A stretch of 7,684 bases of DNA from Oxalobacteraceae bacterium UBA4003 (GTDB taxonomy: Bacteria; Pseudomonadota; Gammaproteobacteria; Burkholderiales; Burkholderiaceae_D), in the NCBI GenBank assembly GCA_002384815.1, contig DGBN01000074.1, positions 1 to 7,684 of the forward strand, in the 5' to 3' direction. A model generated the notes under the pieces. The model searched no databases. It saw only the letters and a list, made by a program, of their open reading frames with translations, and was not told the origin of the DNA. Numbering within the stretch: the first letter of the stretch is position 1; each line of letters begins with the position of its first letter. The translations under genes and the position numbers were made by a program. Positions 6,212 through 7,684 of the stretch are shown here, piece after piece.

Positions 6212-6430
6212 ATGAAACCGATTCCAGTGGATCAAATACAGATCGTCTGGTACCAGGATTCCATTTCCGGCGAAACAATGTCATCCGGCGTTGGCGGGAA
6301 GACAGTTAATTTCTGGGTGCATATGGAATTTTTTCCGCGAGAAGTAACGGAAGCTTATTTGATGGATGAGGGTGAGCCGCGACCGCATCCGAAGGATGGC
6401 TGGTCGTATGCACGGGGGATGTTGCGTTAA
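6212..6430 (+). CDS. Hypothetical protein, 72 aa
   Basis: ATG 6212 has AAGGA (6201-6205) six bases upstream, which supports the start. The product is small, soluble and acidic in its second half, with four tryptophans or near-paired aromatics (VWYQD, NFWVHMEFF, GWSYARG) and a Pro/Asp-rich turn (DEGEPRPHPKDGW). It has no signal peptide, cysteine motif or known domain that I recognise. Codon use matches the flanking housekeeping genes, so it is probably a resident lineage gene and not an import. Function unknown. Confidence 0.65.
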   Translation: MKPIPVDQIQIVWYQDSISGETMSSGVGGKTVNFWVHMEFFPREVTEAYLMDEGEPRPHPKDGWSYARGMLR

Positions 6431-6444
6431 GGCAGGAGGCTAAA

Positions 6445-6463
6445 CGCCCCGTTTGCAGGGGCG
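6445..6463 (+). terminator. GC hairpin after the 72-aa gene
   Basis: CGCCCC (6445-6450) pairs perfectly with GGGGCG (6458-6463) around a 7-base loop, 15 bases past the stop codon. There is no T run, so it may act as part of a larger structured region together with the neighbouring inverted repeats between the convergent genes. Confidence 0.4.
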
Positions 6464-6471
6464 CCTGAAGA

Positions 6472-6511
6472 CGATTTGCCTGCCTCGCAATTGCAAATCG
6501 CCGTGCAGGCA
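6472..6511. repeat. Overlapping inverted repeats between convergent genes
   Basis: CGATTTGC (6472-6479) is perfectly inverted as GCAAATCG (6493-6500), and TGCCTGC (6477-6483) as GCAGGCA (6505-6511). The two pairings overlap and exclude each other. GGCAGG at 6431-6436 can also pair with CCTGCC at 6480-6485. The region lies between two convergent genes and probably forms a bidirectional terminator structure. Confidence 0.45.
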
Positions 6512-6522
6512 GATGCGGTGAT

Positions 6523-6747
6523 TTATTTCGGAAACATGTCGAACGCTTCGCCGACTTTCAGCGCGACCAGATCGTACAGCGAATGGCGTGGTTCGGGGCC
6601 GGTTCGCTCGAAGCCCTCTATCGTATCCGGCTCCATGCCTTCCGGTGCTGGCACAAACTGCATCCAGTCTTCATAGCCTGGATGATCCTTCAGGTTGCGA
6701 TTGAGTTCATCCAGAAACTCTTGCGTGCTCAGTCTTTTTTCAGCCAT
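6523..6747 (-). CDS. Hypothetical acidic protein, 74 aa
   Basis: ATG 6747-6745 follows a strong GAGGAG ribosome site (plus 6754-6759) at 6-base spacing, so the start is firm. The 74 residues begin with a likely helix (STQEFLDELNRNLKDH), pass through a Pro/Glu-rich middle (VPAPEGMEPDTIEGFERTGPEPRH) and end with a second likely helix (SLYDLVALKVGEAFDMF). It is acidic and soluble, with no cysteines and no transmembrane segment. I do not recognise a named family. It converges on the 72-aa gene and lies downstream of the chemoreceptor on the same strand, with 148 bases between. Confidence 0.7.
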   Translation of the reverse strand: MAEKRLSTQEFLDELNRNLKDHPGYEDWMQFVPAPEGMEPDTIEGFERTGPEPRHSLYDLVALKVGEAFDMFPK

Positions 6748-6771
6748 GATGATCTCCTCGAAGAATGATTC

Positions 6772-6800
6772 ATCTTAGCACGATGACGTAGTCAGTTTAA
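6772..6800 (-). promoter_or_regulatory. Possible promoter of the 74-aa gene
   Basis: On the minus strand TAAGAT (plus 6772-6777) is a good -10 box. TTAAAC (plus 6795-6800), exactly 17 bases upstream, is a poor -35 box. The -10 lies 24 bases before the start codon, leaving room for the strong ribosome site. This suggests the gene can be transcribed independently of the chemoreceptor. Confidence 0.35.
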
Positions 6801-6895
6801 GTGCGGCTGCCCCACGAAATCCGGTAATCCTTGCGATGCCGATATGAGGCAGTGTGGTGGCATCGTTCTTTCCCATTGCAAGAATCTATCCCGGC

Positions 6896-7684
6896 TTACT
6901 TCTTGTATACACCGCAACCGATGATCAGATTCTGATACTGATACTGATCCAGATACATGGACTTGGCTTCTATCTGTTTGGATATCGGGTTGAGGAACAT
7001 ATAGTCTTGCCAGCCTTTGCCACTGTTTTGAATGATGGCGATGCGCTCCCGGATGTACAGGTTGCCGGCACTGTCCTTGGCATCGATCATGTCCTTGCCG
7101 ACATTGCCCGGATTGGCGCCGTGTGCAAGGTTGCGGCCGTTCATGTCGTAGACCACAACGTACAGATCGCGATCGCAGAACCGGCCGAGCTTGTTGTTGA
7201 TTTCGGCGCAAGCTGCGTCCGTGCCATTCTCGCGCATCGCTTCGATGGCCTGCATGACCATCTCTTGCGCTTCCTCGGTCGAACCATGGCTGCCGCTCTT
7301 GATCGTGAAGATGCTGACGACATTGTTCAATTCCGTGGTCTGGTTTTGCAATGACTCTGCCGAAGCGGCGGCTTCTTCAACCAGTGCGGCATTTTGCTGC
7401 GTGACCTGATCCATCTGTGCAATGGCTTGATTGACTTGCTCGATGCCTATGCTTTGTTCGCGGCTGGCCGAGCTGATCTCGCTCATGATGTTATCCACGC
7501 GCTGGATGCTGCTGACGACTTCATCCATCGTGGTGCCGGCGTGCGCTACCAGCTTGCTGCCGCTTTGCACTTTGCCGACCGAATCGTCGATCAGCGTTTT
7601 GATTTCACGTGCGGCAGCCGAACTGCGTTGGGCCAGGTTGCGTACTTCGCTGGCAACCACGGCAAAGCCGCGCCCCTGTTCGCC
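6896..7684 (-). CDS. Methyl-accepting chemotaxis protein, C-terminal part with a trailing Cache-like domain (5' end outside window)
   Basis: The 263 visible codons enter in frame at the right edge with GEQGRGFAVVASEVRNLAQRS, the hairpin tip of the MCP cytoplasmic signalling domain, which contacts CheA and CheW. The descending coiled coil follows (AAAREIKTLIDD... to ...QNAALVEEAAASAESL), including the adaptation-region pattern near QNAALVEE. The usual end is then replaced by about 125 more residues (plus about 7276-6899) that look like a single Cache sensor domain: a helix EEAQEMVMQAIEAM, DLYVVVYDMNGRNLAHG, NVGKDMIDAKDSAGN, then GKGWQDYMFLNP, IEAKSMYLDQ and the closing IIGCGVYK. Cache domains bind small ligands and usually sit in the periplasm before the signalling domain. 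Here it follows it, so it should be cytoplasmic unless the protein has unusual topology. No CheR-tethering pentapeptide is present. The stop is TAA at 6898-6896. Confidence 0.93.
   Translation of the reverse strand, partial: GEQGRGFAVVASEVRNLAQRSSAAAREIKTLIDDSVGKVQSGSKLVAHAGTTMDEVVSSIQRVDNIMSEISSASREQSIGIEQVNQAIAQMDQVTQQNAALVEEAAASAESLQNQTTELNNVVSIFTIKSGSHGSTEEAQEMVMQAIEAMRENGTDAACAEINNKLGRFCDRDLYVVVYDMNGRNLAHGANPGNVGKDMIDAKDSAGNLYIRERIAIIQNSGKGWQDYMFLNPISKQIEAKSMYLDQYQYQNLIIGCGVYKK

Noticed and set aside
6834..6865. CGATGCC / GGCATCG inverted repeat as terminator of the chemoreceptor gene.
   Set aside because: The loop is 18 bases and no T run follows on the minus strand, so support is too weak for a feature.
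6854..7354. 166-codon plus-strand frame opposite the chemoreceptor.
   Set aside because: The minus strand has clear MCP and Cache motifs in this stretch; the plus frame is a shadow of it.
1..7684. CRISPR array, insertion sequence or integrase.
   Set aside because: No regularly spaced repeats, no transposase or recombinase gene, and no terminal inverted repeats with target duplications were seen.

Overview
The window looks like chromosomal DNA from a betaproteobacterium of the Burkholderiales, most likely Oxalobacteraceae (Herminiimonas/Janthinobacterium/Collimonas-like). The grounds are the gyrB C-terminus with the long Gram-negative-type insertion, the codon style of the housekeeping genes, a porin-like small lipoprotein and the chemoreceptor. 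The genus is inferred from recall, not from a search.

Layout. (1) 1-921: 3' end of gyrB, closed by a strong intrinsic terminator at 1016-1051. (2) About 1055-4560: an AT-richer accessory block between gyrB and an oxidoreductase gene. It holds a leftward two-gene unit (Zn-ribbon/helix-hairpin-helix protein, then a HEPN-type protein with an R-x4-H motif), a rightward HNH endonuclease gene that probably lost its original 5' end, and a leftward membrane-anchored Mrr-type nuclease with a topoisomerase-like zinc finger. After these comes a roughly 600-base non-coding stretch with an array of alternating inverted copies of TGTATAGAAAA and a terminator-like hairpin. (3) 4741-5853: an Old Yellow Enzyme family oxidoreductase. 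(4) 5905-6747: three small genes, namely a 57-residue lipoprotein, a 72-residue unknown, and a convergent 74-residue unknown. (5) 6896-7684: the C-terminal part of a methyl-accepting chemotaxis protein that carries a Cache-like sensor domain after its signalling hairpin.

How it fits together. The accessory block looks like a small defence island next to gyrB, built from unrelated nuclease cassettes. The HEPN and Zn-ribbon/HhH genes lie 2 bases apart and read like a sensor-effector or toxin-partner pair; they are the best candidate for an undescribed system here. The HNH gene meets this pair head to head with overlapping start codons, which suggests a recombination junction near position 2400. 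The flanking genes look like ordinary core or lineage genes. All functional statements rest on reading motifs by eye.
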